Below, piece by piece: positions 1 through 13,400 of a DNA stretch of 64,000 nt (position 1 is its first letter; the number at the start of each line of letters is the position of its first letter). This DNA is from Rostratula benghalensis (taxonomy: Eukaryota; Chordata; Aves; Charadriiformes; Rostratulidae), in the NCBI GenBank assembly GCA_013399305.1, contig VXAI01000089.1, positions 2,222,758-2,286,757 on the forward strand, given 5' to 3'. The translations under genes and the position numbers were made by a program. Under the pieces are notes generated by a model, which made no database searches, was not told the origin of the DNA, and saw only the letters and a list, made by a program, of their open reading frames with translations.

Positions 1-3000
1 TTTACATTGGAAATTTGCAGAGTGCCCCTCCTCTCTGCCACTTCCTCCAACTGATTATTTACCCACAGTTTACCCTGTGCAGCAGATTGCTCCAGACAGA
101 ACAGTAGGAAAGGGAGTATGCCAGTCCAGAAAGGGGAGGGAGTTGAAGCTCTTTATCCATAACTAGTTGGATACAGCCTAGGACTTTAAAAACCTGGCCA
201 GATGAAGCACTATAAAATATACCACCAGAAAAGTGCCTATGCTTGCAGGGAGAAAGGTGGGATGGACTGTTTTCCTTTCTGAGTCATGTATCCATGCAAG
301 AGATATGATTTCAGCTCCTGTTGCTGTCAGATACAGGTTTTACCCATGCCCTTTCCAGAGGCAGGCTCACAGCAAGAAATCTGCCTTAATACAGAAACAT
401 GGAGAAAAAATGACATCCTAGTCCCCCTCCCATGTATATCAGAAAAGCCACCACCATATCTATTTAGTGTTTCAGCCACATAACAAAGTGCCCTCATCTC
501 TCTTCTTCTACAGGGGAACTGCTCGCCCCAGACATCTCTCTGGTTGCTCAGTCCAGGCTGTGCAGCCCACAGCACTCAGAATCACCTCACCTTCCCATCA
601 CTTTTCTGCTTACCAGCATCCCGTGGCACCCTGCAGCCCCAACCTCTTTCCTCTGCTGAGAATCCACCACAGCAAAGCACTGCATCTGCTGTACACACAG
701 TGACAATTTTTCCTGCACTGTTGGAAGATGTCAGGACCTGGAGAGGACGTCCCAGGTGCTGAGCAGGCATTGGTGTCAAGTCATTGGGGGTGCCTTTGAG
801 ACAACAAGGGCATGGTGACTTTTACACCAACTTTAAGGATCTTTTCCACCCTGACGGATTGCTTTGAAGGGATGTGAGTCTGCTCCACTGTTTCTTTATT
901 AAGTCGTCTATTGAACTGTGATTACTTGGCACCCATGAACCACACTGGTCTCATTCAGCTTCCTCTCCATACTTGAGAGTAACATAGCAGCCTATGTTAT
1001 CAATACATCCCTGCAGTCCTGGGATTACTTTTCCCTAGGGCAGTCCATAATTGCCAGGATAGGGTAGGTCAAGGTTCAAGAAGGGACCAAGAGAGGTGAA
1101 AACAATATTGTACCTTGGGCATGCACTTCCTCTCAAAAATTTCTGCTAGGATCCATCCTAAGAATTTCCTTGCAGCCTGAGGCAGTTCTTTACTTGCAAC
1201 AGGTCTAGTTTTTTGCAGCCACCCATTATCAGTTCATGAAAAGTCAAAGGGAAGCCATATACTTTTTAAGTCACACTCTGCCTCTAGACTGCAGTTGATG
1301 CTGGCATGTTTGCCCCTGCAATGGCCCTATTTTCACTCCTCAGCTACTTCTCTCAGAATCTGTTGAATCTCAGTATCCTTGCAGCACTGATGAGGAGAAG
1401 AGGATGGGGAACACTGCATGTGGAATCAGGGTAACTACGGACTTAGAGCTGTTGTGTCTGCAGATACAGCAACCCTTGGTTTATTGCAGCAGGCCCTTGC
1501 TTAAATGCAGACCCTCTCTGCCAAGCAGGTACATTCCTGCCAGAGAGATATTCCTCCAAAAGGTTGATGAAACAAAAGCAGGGAGACAAAAGAAAATGTG
1601 GTCTCAGCCCTCTCGTGGGTAAGAACTGAGGCTGAAGAGTATGAGTATGCCCCCCTCCCAGGGGACTGCTGTCATGCCCAGCATGTGCTCCTACCAGAGG
1701 CAGTTTTGAATTCACATTTAGTGCACTCAGTTTCTAAAGAGCCATGCTTCAGTCAGCTCAACAGCTTGCCCTAGCACCACAGAGACCAGTAACAAACCTG
1801 GATGAAGCAGCAGACTGCCTGCATTGCCAGTCACTTATGCAGCAGCATTTACTTGTGAGGCTCTGCAAAGTGAAAGATGTAAGGGTTGGCCACTTTGAAG
1901 AAGTCAAGAACATGTGGATGTCTGCTAACTCAGAACATCCTCAAAACAAACATCTCTTTTTGAAATCTGGCTTGCCAGTATTTAAATTCCAGACCCTAAA
2001 ACATTCTAGGGGGATAATCTCTCTTCCTAGAAGGAAGAAAAGCTGTTCCTGGCATATATGATTTCATGGTATGCAAGCAGGAGCAAAAGACTGGCTTTAT
2101 CCTGCTGCTACACAGCTTCCAAGGAAGCCTCTCCCAGAAACAGTAATGGTCAGATGGAAAAAAAAAAATAGTTTGTGTTTCACACTGGGACACTCAAACA
2201 CGGTGTTTTTCCAGCAAAACTCTTAGAGCAGATGGGCAGGGAATCATAGAGAATCCTGTCTAAATATGGGGAAAGGTTTCAGAAGATGGGTCTGGGTTCA
2301 AGTTATTTTCCCCCTTTGTGGAAGGACTGTCTTCAGTCTGATTAAAGCAGCACACAGAAAGTGATGGACAGAAAAAGGACAGCAAGAGACTACAAACACA
2401 CAGCCACAATATTACTGTGAGTTCAGAGCCACACACTACAGATGGGAACAATAAGAAGCAATTAAACACATCTGGTCTCCAGCCCCTTAAAATCAAAATT
2501 TAGATCAATAGATTTTGAATATAACAAGCTGGAGGAGGCTTCTTGAGGTTCAGAACAGCAGCTGCATGCAGACTGCTGAAATATTAATCTGCCATCATCT
2601 GAAGCTTTTTGTAAAGTATTGAATCTCTTATTAGTGTTAACAAAACACTCACATCAGGGAGTGCTTTGAATTCTGGCCACACTTTTTGGCTCAATTCCAG
2701 AAGCCAAAAATCTTCTCCTTTTTAATGCTGAAACTTGCTGATAGCCTTGAAGAAACTTTTTAGCCACAGAAGAAAGAGAGTGAAAACTTAATGTTTCTCT
2801 GTACCTTCCACTGGAAGAAAGAGGGAAGCGACAAGAAGCAAATCTTCGCTTTGACGCAGGTGTACCTAGACATTAAAAATTCTTCGGAAATCACCTAAAA
2901 TGGAGAAAAACAGGGCAGTCATCTTAGAGAATCTGCAGCTGCCATTCTCATTAGCACACACTGCTGAGTTCAGCCAGGTGGCATGCAGCAATAAGGCCAC

Positions 3001-6000
3001 TCTACAAGCATCACTTAGAGCAGAGATTCACAGAAATGTGGAATTGAATGTAAGAAAACCTTCCTGGCCACACTATAAGCCCTGAAGGGTCTTTGCCATA
3101 GATATGTTTGCACCTTCTTCAACAGTCTTTTAAACAGTGACAAAAAGTAGGGAGGTGGAAATTTAATTTCCAGTATGACTTCAAGCCAAATACTCAGTCC
3201 ACAACCATGTATATTCAAAGTGTTGGATGTCACCAGACTTTTGCACAAACTGGCAAGTTTTTTTTCTTCATGTGCAAGTCTTTGACACCTTGTGGTTTGC
3301 TTTTTGAGGACACCCCTTGCTTTGATTCTCCATAACATCTCTTCTTAGAGCAGGTTGCTGCTTAGGAATGGCTGAGGCTGAAATGCTCAGAGGAGAGTTC
3401 CCATAATTGGTGCTTGAGACTGCTCCTGTCCAGGACCAGCAGTGCATGTGTGTAGAAAGGGAAACCAGAAGAAACCCTGCCTCTCAGGGCTTCATTATGA
3501 ACACACAGTCTATTTCTCATAGAAAACCCAGACCTGTTGACTATTCTGTCTCTGAAAGATAGATTTCTTTCTTCACTTCTAAGGATTTGTCATCCTATTT
3601 TTTCCCAGTTACAAATGTATGTCCTTATTGCTGCCTTGACAATGGAGAGATAGTACAATTAATTTCAAATTTCATTTTCAGTTTCTTTGTTTCCATTGTC
3701 TTTAAATACATCTCTGTGTTTCAGATGCTCAGCTGAAACCAATGTAAGCTGATGTAGTTTCATGGATTACTATAGAGCAGTGTTGATCGACAGCATGTAG
3801 AAATCACTTTGCTACTATTTCAAGTCACCTGTATTCCATCATATGACTTTCCACCGGCCCTACCAAAGCCAACAACAGCCAGAGGAAGGATGACAAATCT
3901 TTGGCAAAATTCCTTAAGGTGAGAACTATGCAGTCTGCATATCTGACCACCTGCATTTTCAAAATGATTTCACAATGTCAGTCGGAAGCTCCTAATACCT
4001 TGGACAAGCCTGTCCATTCCCCACCTGACTACAAGTATCATTCTTGCACGGCTGTTATCACAGCCTTTCAGCTAACAGCACAGGGAAACAGCTCCATTAA
4101 CAACCAGCAAAGTCTTTTGTGTACACATTAGTATATTTTCACCCCAACTGTGTTGCCTGAGCCCATGAAACCAAGGCATGCCCTGTGATTACCTTGACCC
4201 ACCAAACCAGCAGGATCTCAACTCTGTATGTGCAGTATTTTTAGTAGCCTGTGAGTAGCTCTTCAGACAGCTTTGCCTACCCACTGTGAACAAGATGTAA
4301 ATATCAGGATGTGCATTCAGCAGTGTGAAAAAGGACGGGGGAACAAATTCTCCTGCTCATCTATGAGTACCAAAAGGCCAGTGAAAAACCCTGCCTGGGG
4401 TGGAACACCTCATCTCCAGTGTGTTGCATCTGCCTTGAGAGAGAGGCAGCCTCATCTTTGTCACAAACAAACTGAATTGCTTTCAGGCAGGAGCATTATA
4501 TAGCAAACATAGGTCAGCTCGGATTTGTTGGAGGGTTTCAGTGGCCACCCAAAGAATAAATAAGCTCTCACTCCCCCGTTTGAGTCATAACTGATCTCTA
4601 TTGCCTTCCTTGGCTTTCCAATCTGTTTTTTTAAAAATCAACTCCTCTCCTACCTAGATGAAAACGTGTCAGCCTCAGAGACCAAGTGCATGCCATAGGC
4701 TACATTCTGAGTACTGGTAAGATTTGAGTGAGATGTTGCTGTGACTGCCGAGGCTCCTGATAGGTGTCTCAGGAAGATATAATCCTAATGTCCAGAACCA
4801 GAGGATGTGATTACCTTGCATGCATTAAAGCACAAGTGCAGGATTTAGGTGGTATAATGTCTGCATGTCCAGGCTTTGTGGACACAGGTTCCGTGGCTAT
4901 TTTTGATAATCTGTTCCTTCATTCAGTTTGGCCCCTCTGTTCAGTGACAGAGTTCAGACTGCTGAGAGCACCTCTCACCCAAACCTCATATGAGGTGCTG
5001 TGCTTTACAACACTATGAATGGACAAACCTATAACACTTCATGAGCACAAAAGAAAAGGCAGGAAGTTTTGTCACTTTGCTCCAAGGAGGTGAGGGATGG
5101 TCCTTCAGTGCACCAAAAGCAATATCCCAGGGCAAAGTGCTAGCCTCCAGGAACACACCATCTCTGCCCTCCTCAACCTGGTACCAAGACAACATTAATA
5201 CACAGCAATACCCACTCCTGAACTTTGATTGGCTGGTGTCTCCTGCTGCTTTGCCCAGCAGGAACACCCACCTGCACAGAAACAAAGCCCTGCTCTGCTG
5301 CTCCTCATCTTGGCACCCTCTGCCCACCCCTTTCAGCAGTACTGCCTTTTTGCAGTCTAAATGTGTCTTTTTAGAGTGCCTTTTATTTCCATCTTGGAGA
5401 GCAGGGGGATGAGAGATGGGATAGGGATGCTGAAGTAGGAATTTACATAATCTGATTAGCAGAGGATTATCCAATGGCTGCTGAACAGCCTTAGTGTGCT
5501 TGAGCTAAAACCCTTACTATTCATTGCCCTCACCACCCTGCGGGGCAGCTGCACCTGCAGCACCAGCTAATTCTCTCCTGGGGACTTCAAGGAAGGAGAA
5601 AAGAAGTGGCATATTTTTATTATTATCTAGGGGAGGGTTGAGGAGTTGCAACTACTTGTGTGCAGACCCTAATTGATCTGTCTGCATTAGTCTTCAGGAA
5701 GCTGAAATGAAAGCTTGAACCAGTTTGTCATTATCAGCTAGAGCCATCACCTTTGAAAAGAACCAGCTTGTGTGGCTCATTCTGTTTTCCCTGTCGGCAG
5801 TTTAGTGGGGCCCATGCAGACCTGCCACAGAAAGGAGCTGAGTAGAAGCAACCTGCACACGCAAAACCCAAACAAATGACCAGTTTGCCCTGTGTTCACC
5901 AGTACCTCACTCAGCTGGGAGCAAACCAGACTTGATCCTTGCTCTAACATCATCAGAGAGCTTCTCAGGCTGTAGCCCACACCTCTCCCCTCCAGGAAAG

Positions 6001-7625
6001 ATGCAGTGACATGGGGCAAAGGGCTTGCAAAGCATCACACCCAACATGTTATTTTTTTGTTGCCCACAAGCTCTCATAAGGTCCAGTTATTCAGGAACTT
6101 GGTGGAGGTGGCAACTGTGGGAAGGGCAATAGGACCCACCAGACAAACACAGCTGTACACTCAGGAGAGAAAGAATAAGCTTTCAATACTGCTCTCCCAA
6201 AAGTACAGTCCAAGGTCTCCCCTACAGGACAGCAGCTAATTCCTGTAGCAACTCAGCAGGCAGGCTAAAAATAATGTGAAGACAAGGTTCATGCCATATC
6301 TCCTTGGACATACTACAAAACTTAGCAGCACATAAGGACATTGACTGGCTCTGAGTCAAGCTCTCCTAGAAGGAGATGGGGCAATGGATGAAGTTCAGGG
6401 CCTGGCAAGACAAGAAGAGTTTAGCTGCTGGGTTCAGCAGAACTAGGTCTGCATCCCAAATGTCCATCCATGATGAAGAGGTGAAATTGCAAGCTGAGAA
6501 ACATGTTAATGACTAGAATGGAAAGATTGTGGGACAGAGATTTCCAGATAAGAGAAATAGCAAGTTGGACCCTCCCATACACATTCATGTGAAAGCCGGG
6601 GAAAGAGGAAGGGTTTGGACAATTTTCCACTGTACAGTGTAAGGCCAGATGTCCCTACTGTACTTGTGTGGGGACTTCTGAAGACCTGCATGACAGCTGC
6701 CATTCACAAATACCATATAAAAGATTTACAGTGCAATGTGCCTTTCTTAGTCCTACCAAAAGCTGTGCGAATGAAGAGTTGTCTAGTTAAACAGGGAGGT
6801 TGCAAAGTATCATGAAGTCATCCTGCCCGTTTGTTTCTCCAATTTCTCCTGCTCTTCTGAAGCAAAAAGGGGGAAATGCTTCTGACTTTTAGGGGAAAAC
6901 CACAAGAAGCAAAGCTAGGAAGCAGCCACAAGATGAGATTTGGTTGTGCTGTCAGCACATGCACAGTTGGCTCTAATGAGTGGGTTTTATTTTTGAGGAG
7001 CTGTAATGTGGAGAGCTGCCCATTCACTGTATGTTGCACAGAAACCAGGGATCAAACCTTTAGTGCTACCTGGAAAAAATAACTCATCCCAGCTGCTACC
7101 TAATATGATTTGGCTTGCATAATGTGCAAAGCTGGACAGAAGCTGGACCTGTGGGCAAGCAGTCCAGTATACCTTATGGCACCGATACCTCCATGCTCCC
7201 AAGTAGAGGTATTGCCAAGATATTTCCATGCTTTGATGTAATTCATATTCCTGGATTTACCAGTTAACTCATATCAATACAAAGGAATAAACTGCATCCT
7301 GCAGTACAAAAGCTCTCCTGCTGTGAGGAAGTTCATCTCTGTTGCTAACTCGCCCTAGACACCGGCATCTGACCAGATGCCAAGAGGAATGAGGAAATGA
7401 CAACTCCACCAGCATTTCTCCAAACCATGTGCTGTAGGAAACCTGATTTTGACAGAGCCTTATTTCTCTGTACAATTGTAGCTCAATGAGGACCCCTGGC
7501 ACTACACACTGAACCTGGACCCTTGCCTCTTGAGCAGAAAGACATTCAAAATGGAAAGAGGCAAAATAGATGTGAGGGAACTTGCACATCTTGGTGGATA
7601 AAATTCAGGCTCTGTCTTTACTGCA
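1..7625. other. Intergenic, no gene recognised
   Basis: Reading frames here are short and resemble no known protein. I saw no TAL2 bHLH exon, tRNA or CR1 fragment. Some stretches (about 2490-2770 and 5640-5800) look like possible conserved non-coding sequence by their base pattern, which is weak evidence. Confidence 0.5.
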
Positions 7626-8364
7626 TGTCCTGGTTTGAGGTAAAACAGAACCAATTTTCTGTTTTACAGTTTTACTTTTCTAGCTGGGCCTCTTCCAACT
7701 AACTCTGAAATTAAGAGGATATTGTTCAGAGGCTGTTTGCTCTCACAGTGATAAGACCTGATTTTACCAAGGAATGGTATGCAGAGAGGCTCTTGCTTAT
7801 ACTTATTGCTATAACAACCAAGGTCAGGTAATTTTGTTATTTGCTCTGTTGGAGGGTCGGAAGTGGAAAAGCCTAGAGCGGTCACACCTGTAGGGAGGAA
7901 CAGACAGGACAGGTAATCCAAACCTGACCAATGGGGTATTCCATCCTACCTGCATCATATTCAGTATAAAAGCTGAGGGATCAAAGGGTCAACTCTTTTT
8001 CTTTGATGGCCGACAGGCTGAGGAGGACCCTACCTGTTTGTCTGCTTTTGACCCCAACCCGAGCATTCCTGACTCAAGACCTGGAATCCAGCTCCTGTCA
8101 ATCATAGAGTCCAGTCTGGGACTTTTCCTGATGCCGGCTGGTGACATGATCGACATCCAGGGAGCTTGATACGGTTTTGTATATATTGTATTTAATTCAT
8201 TATTTTCTTCCTTTTCTGTGTGTGTTTTAATTTTTGTATTAATACTTCATTGAAGTAGTTTAGTTCATTCTAAACTTGTAAATCTCCTCATCCTCTTCCT
8301 TTGCCTTCTTTTTGGGGGGAGGAAGGGCCATCTATCAGTCTGGTTTTGGTAACCAGACGCTACA
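7626..8364 (+). mobile_element. Probable solo LTR of an avian endogenous retrovirus
   Basis: It starts TGTCCTGGTTTGAGG, a typical start of avian ERV LTRs, and ends near ...GACGCTACA, so it is bounded by TG...CA. Inside are CCAAT (7928-7932) and TATAAAA (7965-7971), about 35 bases apart, followed by a T-rich 3' part. This is the layout of an LTR U3 promoter in plus orientation. No gag, pol or env and no second LTR were found. I could not identify a clear target-site duplication, so the ends are approximate and the family is not named. Confidence 0.55.
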
Positions 8365-10690
8365 TCTTGTCACTTTAATACAGGCTTGTTTTGTGTTTTG
8401 GAATTAAAGGACCTGGTGCAGATCATCTAGCATGTCATGGTGTCCCGGGAAGGGAAAACATCACAGATCACAGACACACAGAGACAACAGCAACATCTGT
8501 TTGTTCTGTTGTCTGTTCCCAGAGATGGACTTTTATACATATTCTCCAGAGTTCAGCAGCCAGAACAATAAAACTTTCTCACATCTGCTATTACTTTTTT
8601 CCATGCTTCTGTCCCCAAAAAAGGCAGCAGAGCTGTATGGCTGCAATCCGTTCCACAGGCACACAAACTTGACTCACAGGAGGTACAGAAAATACATATA
8701 AAGCATGAACAAAATGAAGAAAGAACATTCTTCTGAGCAGCAGGCACATTTGTCACCATACATCTTTGACCTACAAATAGCAGCAGCTTCTTCCCAGCAC
8801 ACAGCAGCCAAAGCTATGGAGTGGAAAGCACTAAAGGAAACATACTCAAGTGTTAGTGGCCAGGTCTGCTGGCAACAGTTAGAGGAAGGGATGCACCTGT
8901 GCATGTAAGAAGATCACTCTTTCTCTAGCATTAAAAGTCAACTTAAACATAAGACTGCACTTCTCAGAAAGGTGCAACAAACCAGGAACTCCTTCCTTTT
9001 TTTTCCCCTTCCAGCCTTGCCCCCGTGCCCCTTCCAGCCAGCTCAGGCTCCCTGCGCAGCTGAAAAACTGTTTCAAAACACAGGACAGCTCAGCTCTGAA
9101 TCCCTGCGTTATTTATGAGTTTGGAAATCAGAGCCTTTCGGTTCACTGCCAGTAAATGGCAATGATTGGAGGGAGGGAGGGGTAGGCTTGTGTGCAGCTC
9201 TTCATTCTCTATTCATTGTGCAAAAGGGATCACTCCAGCTAACTGGCCCATGGAGATAAGGATTTCAGACAATCTGCATTAGCCTGATAAGGCAGGTTTG
9301 CATTGCATAAAGATTATTTGTTAAGAACTTCAGTAAAATAAAATACAGTCAGAAGGCTTATCAGCACAACCCATTTCCACTCACAGCCCTCTGCCCACCC
9401 GACTGACATTTTTTCTTCCCTATAAATAAAACTCCTCCTTGCTTGTATTCCAGCTCTCTGAGATAGAGCACAGTCCGAGGGCAAGAAGGAGTGGGGGAGG
9501 GCTGGGGAGGACAAGGAAGAATAGCCTGAAACCTCCCAGCTGCAACTGGTCACTGTTAGGGCAGCAGTCGGGATCCACACTATGTGGGAGGGCAGCAGTG
9601 CCCGCCTGGTGGGTGGTTTGAATTTGCCTCTTCTTGTGTAAACCAAAGCAGCTGGGCTGGCATCAGCAGCCTTCCCTCTTTGTACCAGCTAAGGATCAGA
9701 TCAGGAACAAGGAGTTTATATCAGTTTCCCTCTACTCTATGTTTTCCCCTTTCTTCACATGTGAGAAAAATGGCCTCTTAACATGGCGTCCTTCTCTCTT
9801 CCCTCTACAAACTGGCTTTAGTCGGGCATTTTGCTGTAAACTAGCCTTGCTGAATAATGAAAAACAAATAGGACAGGCCCCTGTGCTCCCTCCTTTCTCC
9901 TTTTCTTCTCAGCACCTTCAGTATTTGCAGGGAACGTATCAGACCCAGGACTGTTCTGTCTGGATACTGCTGCCTTTCCAGGAGGTAAGTGCCTGTTTCT
10001 GCACAGACCCTGGCATTTTTCAGGTATCGCACAACAGTTAAAGTTAAGTCCCTCTCTCCAGTCCACCCTGAATCATTAGTCCCAGGGGAAAGGCACCCAC
10101 ACAAATACAAACTATTAACAACACAAGCTCTTCTATTCTGTGGCAGCCAGCACAATTACAAAGTCACTTAACATGTGTAATCTGTTGTTTCCAGCTTCCA
10201 TTGCTGATTTTTATTAGGGTTTGCTGGCAGAAAGACCCTAGCAAGACAGAAAGTATTCTGGTAGGGATTAGCAATTCTGCCACTTGCTAACATAGTGGCG
10301 TAATGCACCAAGTACTGCAGGTAGGGCCAACACTGTCTAACTTACACCTTTAGTTTAAGGACTCAAATCCTCTGCATGAGCACCAGTGACCATACTCAAA
10401 AGTTGCCTTAGCCTCATGTCAACCACGGGTTCCTCTGTATCAGGCCCCTGTGGAGGTGAAACCCGGGCTTGTGTGGCCCAAGTGACAAAGCCTTGTATCT
10501 CTTCAGTGCAAGTGCTGATGAAAACCCTTGTTTCAAGACATGAAATTGGAAATGTGGCAGTCTGGTCACCACTGGCCAATATCAAAATCATCCAGCTCCA
10601 GGTTTCAATCAGCTTTTTGTCAGTCTGTCTGATAAGATATTAGTAAAGACTAGTTAACACTCAGAGCTCTAGGCTCAGAAGTGATACAGG
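8365..10690. other. Intergenic, possible regulatory stretch at 9100-9320
   Basis: No gene recognised. 9100-9320 holds two strong GATA-factor motifs in the same orientation, AGATAAGG (9254-9261) and TGATAAGG (9285-9292), with further AT-rich octamer-like sequence downstream. It could be an enhancer; this is inference only. Confidence 0.4.
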
Positions 10691-11335
10691 GGAATCAGAG
10701 ACCAGGGACGGGAAGGGACCTTGAAAGATCATCTAGTCCAAACCCCCTGCCGGAGCAGGAACACCTAGATCAGATCACACAGGAACGCATCCAGGCAGGT
10801 TTTGAGTATCTCCAGAGGAGACTCCACAACCTCTCTGGGCAGCCCATTCCAGTGTTCTGTCACCCTCACCATGAAGAAGTTTTTTTCTCATATTTAAGTG
10901 GAACCTCCTCTGTTCCAGCTTGCACCCATTACCCCTTGTCCTGTCATCACCTGTCACTGAGAAGAGCCTGGCTCTATCCTCCTGACACTCACCCTTTACA
11001 TATTTATTAACATTAATGAGGTCACCCCTCTGTCTCCTGTTCTCCAAGCTAAAGAGATACAGCTCCTTCAGCCTTTCCTCCTATAGGAGAATCTCCACCC
11101 ATCTTTGTAGCCCTGCCCTGGACTCTCTTAAGCACTTCCCTGTCCTTCTTGAACTGAAGGGCCCAGAACTGGACACAATATTCCAGATGGGGTCTCACCA
11201 GGTCAGAGTACGGGGGAAGGAGAACCTCTCTCGATCTATTAACCAACCCCCTTCTCATACATCTCAGGATGCCGTTAGCCTTCTTGGCCACAAGGGCACA
11301 GAGCTGGCTCATGGTCATCCTGCTGGGAGGCTTGG
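10691..11335 (-). mobile_element. CR1 LINE fragment, 3' end of ORF2 and 3' UTR
   Basis: The plus strand starts with the reverse complement of the CR1 3' UTR (...GGAAGGGACCTTGAAAGATC...) and runs back into the end of the reverse-transcriptase ORF. On the minus strand, 11049-11351 reads [15 protein letters not shown] and [16 protein letters not shown], diagnostic of avian CR1 ORF2. It is 5'-truncated, as most CR1 copies are, and decayed. Confidence 0.93.
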
Positions 11336-13160
11336 AAGATGGAGCAGTCAAAACAGGAAGAGATAATGCTGTTTCCTGGGCCCTTCCTTGGTTTGCTCAC
11401 AGGAGATTCTGTGGACTCATACCCCTAGGTGAGAACAGCTTTACTGTGTAACAGGGAAAGGCAGGTCTGAGGAGGGGGAGAAGATTAATTGGCTGACTTG
11501 ATTAGCTGCTTGTAATGAAGTGGCCATAAAAGACCAGTAACGAAGAGACGAACTATGGTCTTTGCATGTTGTCCCTTTGCAAGAGTTTGATCTCATCAGG
11601 AAAAAAACAGTACCATTTCTGAACAAAAAATGCATGCATTGCAGAGACATCATTAAGCCAGAGAAGTTGGTACAGCAAGCAGCTGCAAGATGCTAGGAGC
11701 ATTGGCAGTGCAGGAAACTCATCACAAATGGCTACAGGCAGGACACGCCAGAGTCTCTGCTGGAGGTGGGCCCCAAGCTCCTTCACTGGTGGTGTTCCTG
11801 TGTTGCCAGGTACATTGTGTGTCTTTATTAAGCTCATCGCGCAAAATGCCAACACTGAAGAACACCACAAAGTAACTTCCCAGCCAAAAGCCCTGCTAAC
11901 ATCTTTTTCCCTGTCTGTGCTGGGAATACAAATCACAGAAACGTGCCTTTTCTTTCCAAGTGTGGAGCTGGAAGCCATGTCCTTTGGCTGTAGATAGGTA
12001 GAGGCTACATTCCACTGCTGCAGAAAAATCAACCCCTGGAGCTGAGGTGAGGACCATGAAAATTGCCTCCTTTTCTTCCAGATGATTTACCAGAACCAAA
12101 TGCAGCCCCTTACCTTGGGGGATACAGGAGTATAATCTGTACTGGTATAACTTCTCCTTTGTGGACTAGAAGGTGAATTCAGATTGCAGGTGTGTGCTTG
12201 GTTGGCTCCCTCTCCTGCTAGGGTGCATCTGCTCTGGAATAAATGCCTGGATGCAGGTATAACTACAATCATGACGGGTGCACTTGGTAATATCTAGCAC
12301 TTGCTTCAAACAGTGTCTCTTCATGCATGGACAAGACCTTGGGATTTCTGTGTGTTTCCTCTGTGAATATGGCTGTAAAGGAATATGTAAAATTAACTTT
12401 GCAGAGCTTCCACATGTATAGATAAAGAAAAACAGTTTCTGAAGGGTACCACATGTCTGGTCACTCACAGAGAGACCCCTCCCCCATGCCCCAAATGTAT
12501 CCTGGCTTCCTAAAATAAAATAATTAATTCAAAAAGCCTCTGCTCTGGCTGGCTCTTTTCTTTACCGGCTGTCACCTATTTAATCATGTCTTCCTTTCTA
12601 TGTTTGTTCAGAAATCCCTCTTTCAGTGCAGCTGGAAAGGTTGTTACTAACGGGCAACCAAGCCTGAATGCTGACAATGTGAGATGATTACACACGCCTA
12701 AAAAGCAAACACACATGCTTTTCATCAGAAGATGTTCCTGCTGCCCCAACAGGCTTCTGAGATACCGACCCGGACAGCAGCAGTGATAAACAAGTGCCAG
12801 TGTCAGCTCAAGAGGGGAGGCCACAGAGTTCAACTGTAGCTGTTGTTCAACAGTGGACGCTGCTGTACTCAAGAGTTTTGGCTTTTCTGACAGGAGGTGG
12901 CTGGGTAAAAAGGACCGGTTAATTATCTGTTTTAGGTCAATGAGGGCCACTTGGTTTGTCTTGTTTTTGAAGTGGTGGGAACAGAAAGTGTTGTGCTGGC
13001 GAAAAGCAGAGACTGAAGTGCCACTATCGTTCACGGGGCATAATTTTGGCATTCCAGGTTACGAGTCTGCTAAACCAAATCGTAACAAAGTCATCATGAA
13101 ATTTTCTTGAACTGGTACAGAATGAATACCCATGAGGCATGGCTTGCTCTATAGGTGTCC
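11336..13160. other. Intergenic, nothing recognised
   Basis: Unique-looking sequence between two CR1 pieces. The longest minus-strand frame (11553-12032) has no recognisable domain and no splice or homology support. Confidence 0.5.
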
Positions 13161-13400
13161 CTGCTAGAATTTCAAGTTTGCACATGACACAAAACTGTGA
13201 GGAATGGTTGATTTATGCTGCCACCCAGAGGGACCTCAGCAGGCTGGAGAAATGGGTTGACAGGAACCTCGTGAAGTTCAACAAGGGGAAGTGCTGTCCT
13301 GCACAAACAACCCCAGGCACCAGCATATGCTGAGGACTGACCATCTGGAAAGCACTATAGCAGAAAGACCTGGGAGTCCTGGTGAATATCAAACACAGGT
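13160..13400 (+). mobile_element. CR1 LINE fragment, decayed RT segment
   Basis: The plus strand reads RDLSRLEKWVDRNLVKFNKGKC, the segment just after the RT catalytic box in avian CR1 ORF2, then a degraded KDLGVLV at about 13365-13385. Similarity ends soon after. Frames are broken and both ends are truncated. Confidence 0.82.

Noticed and set aside
5013..5474. 153-codon minus-strand frame
   Set aside because: No known domain; composition does not differ from that of the surrounding non-coding DNA.
11553..12032. 159-codon minus-strand frame
   Set aside because: No recognisable family and no splice context in intergenic DNA; a chance frame is the simplest reading.
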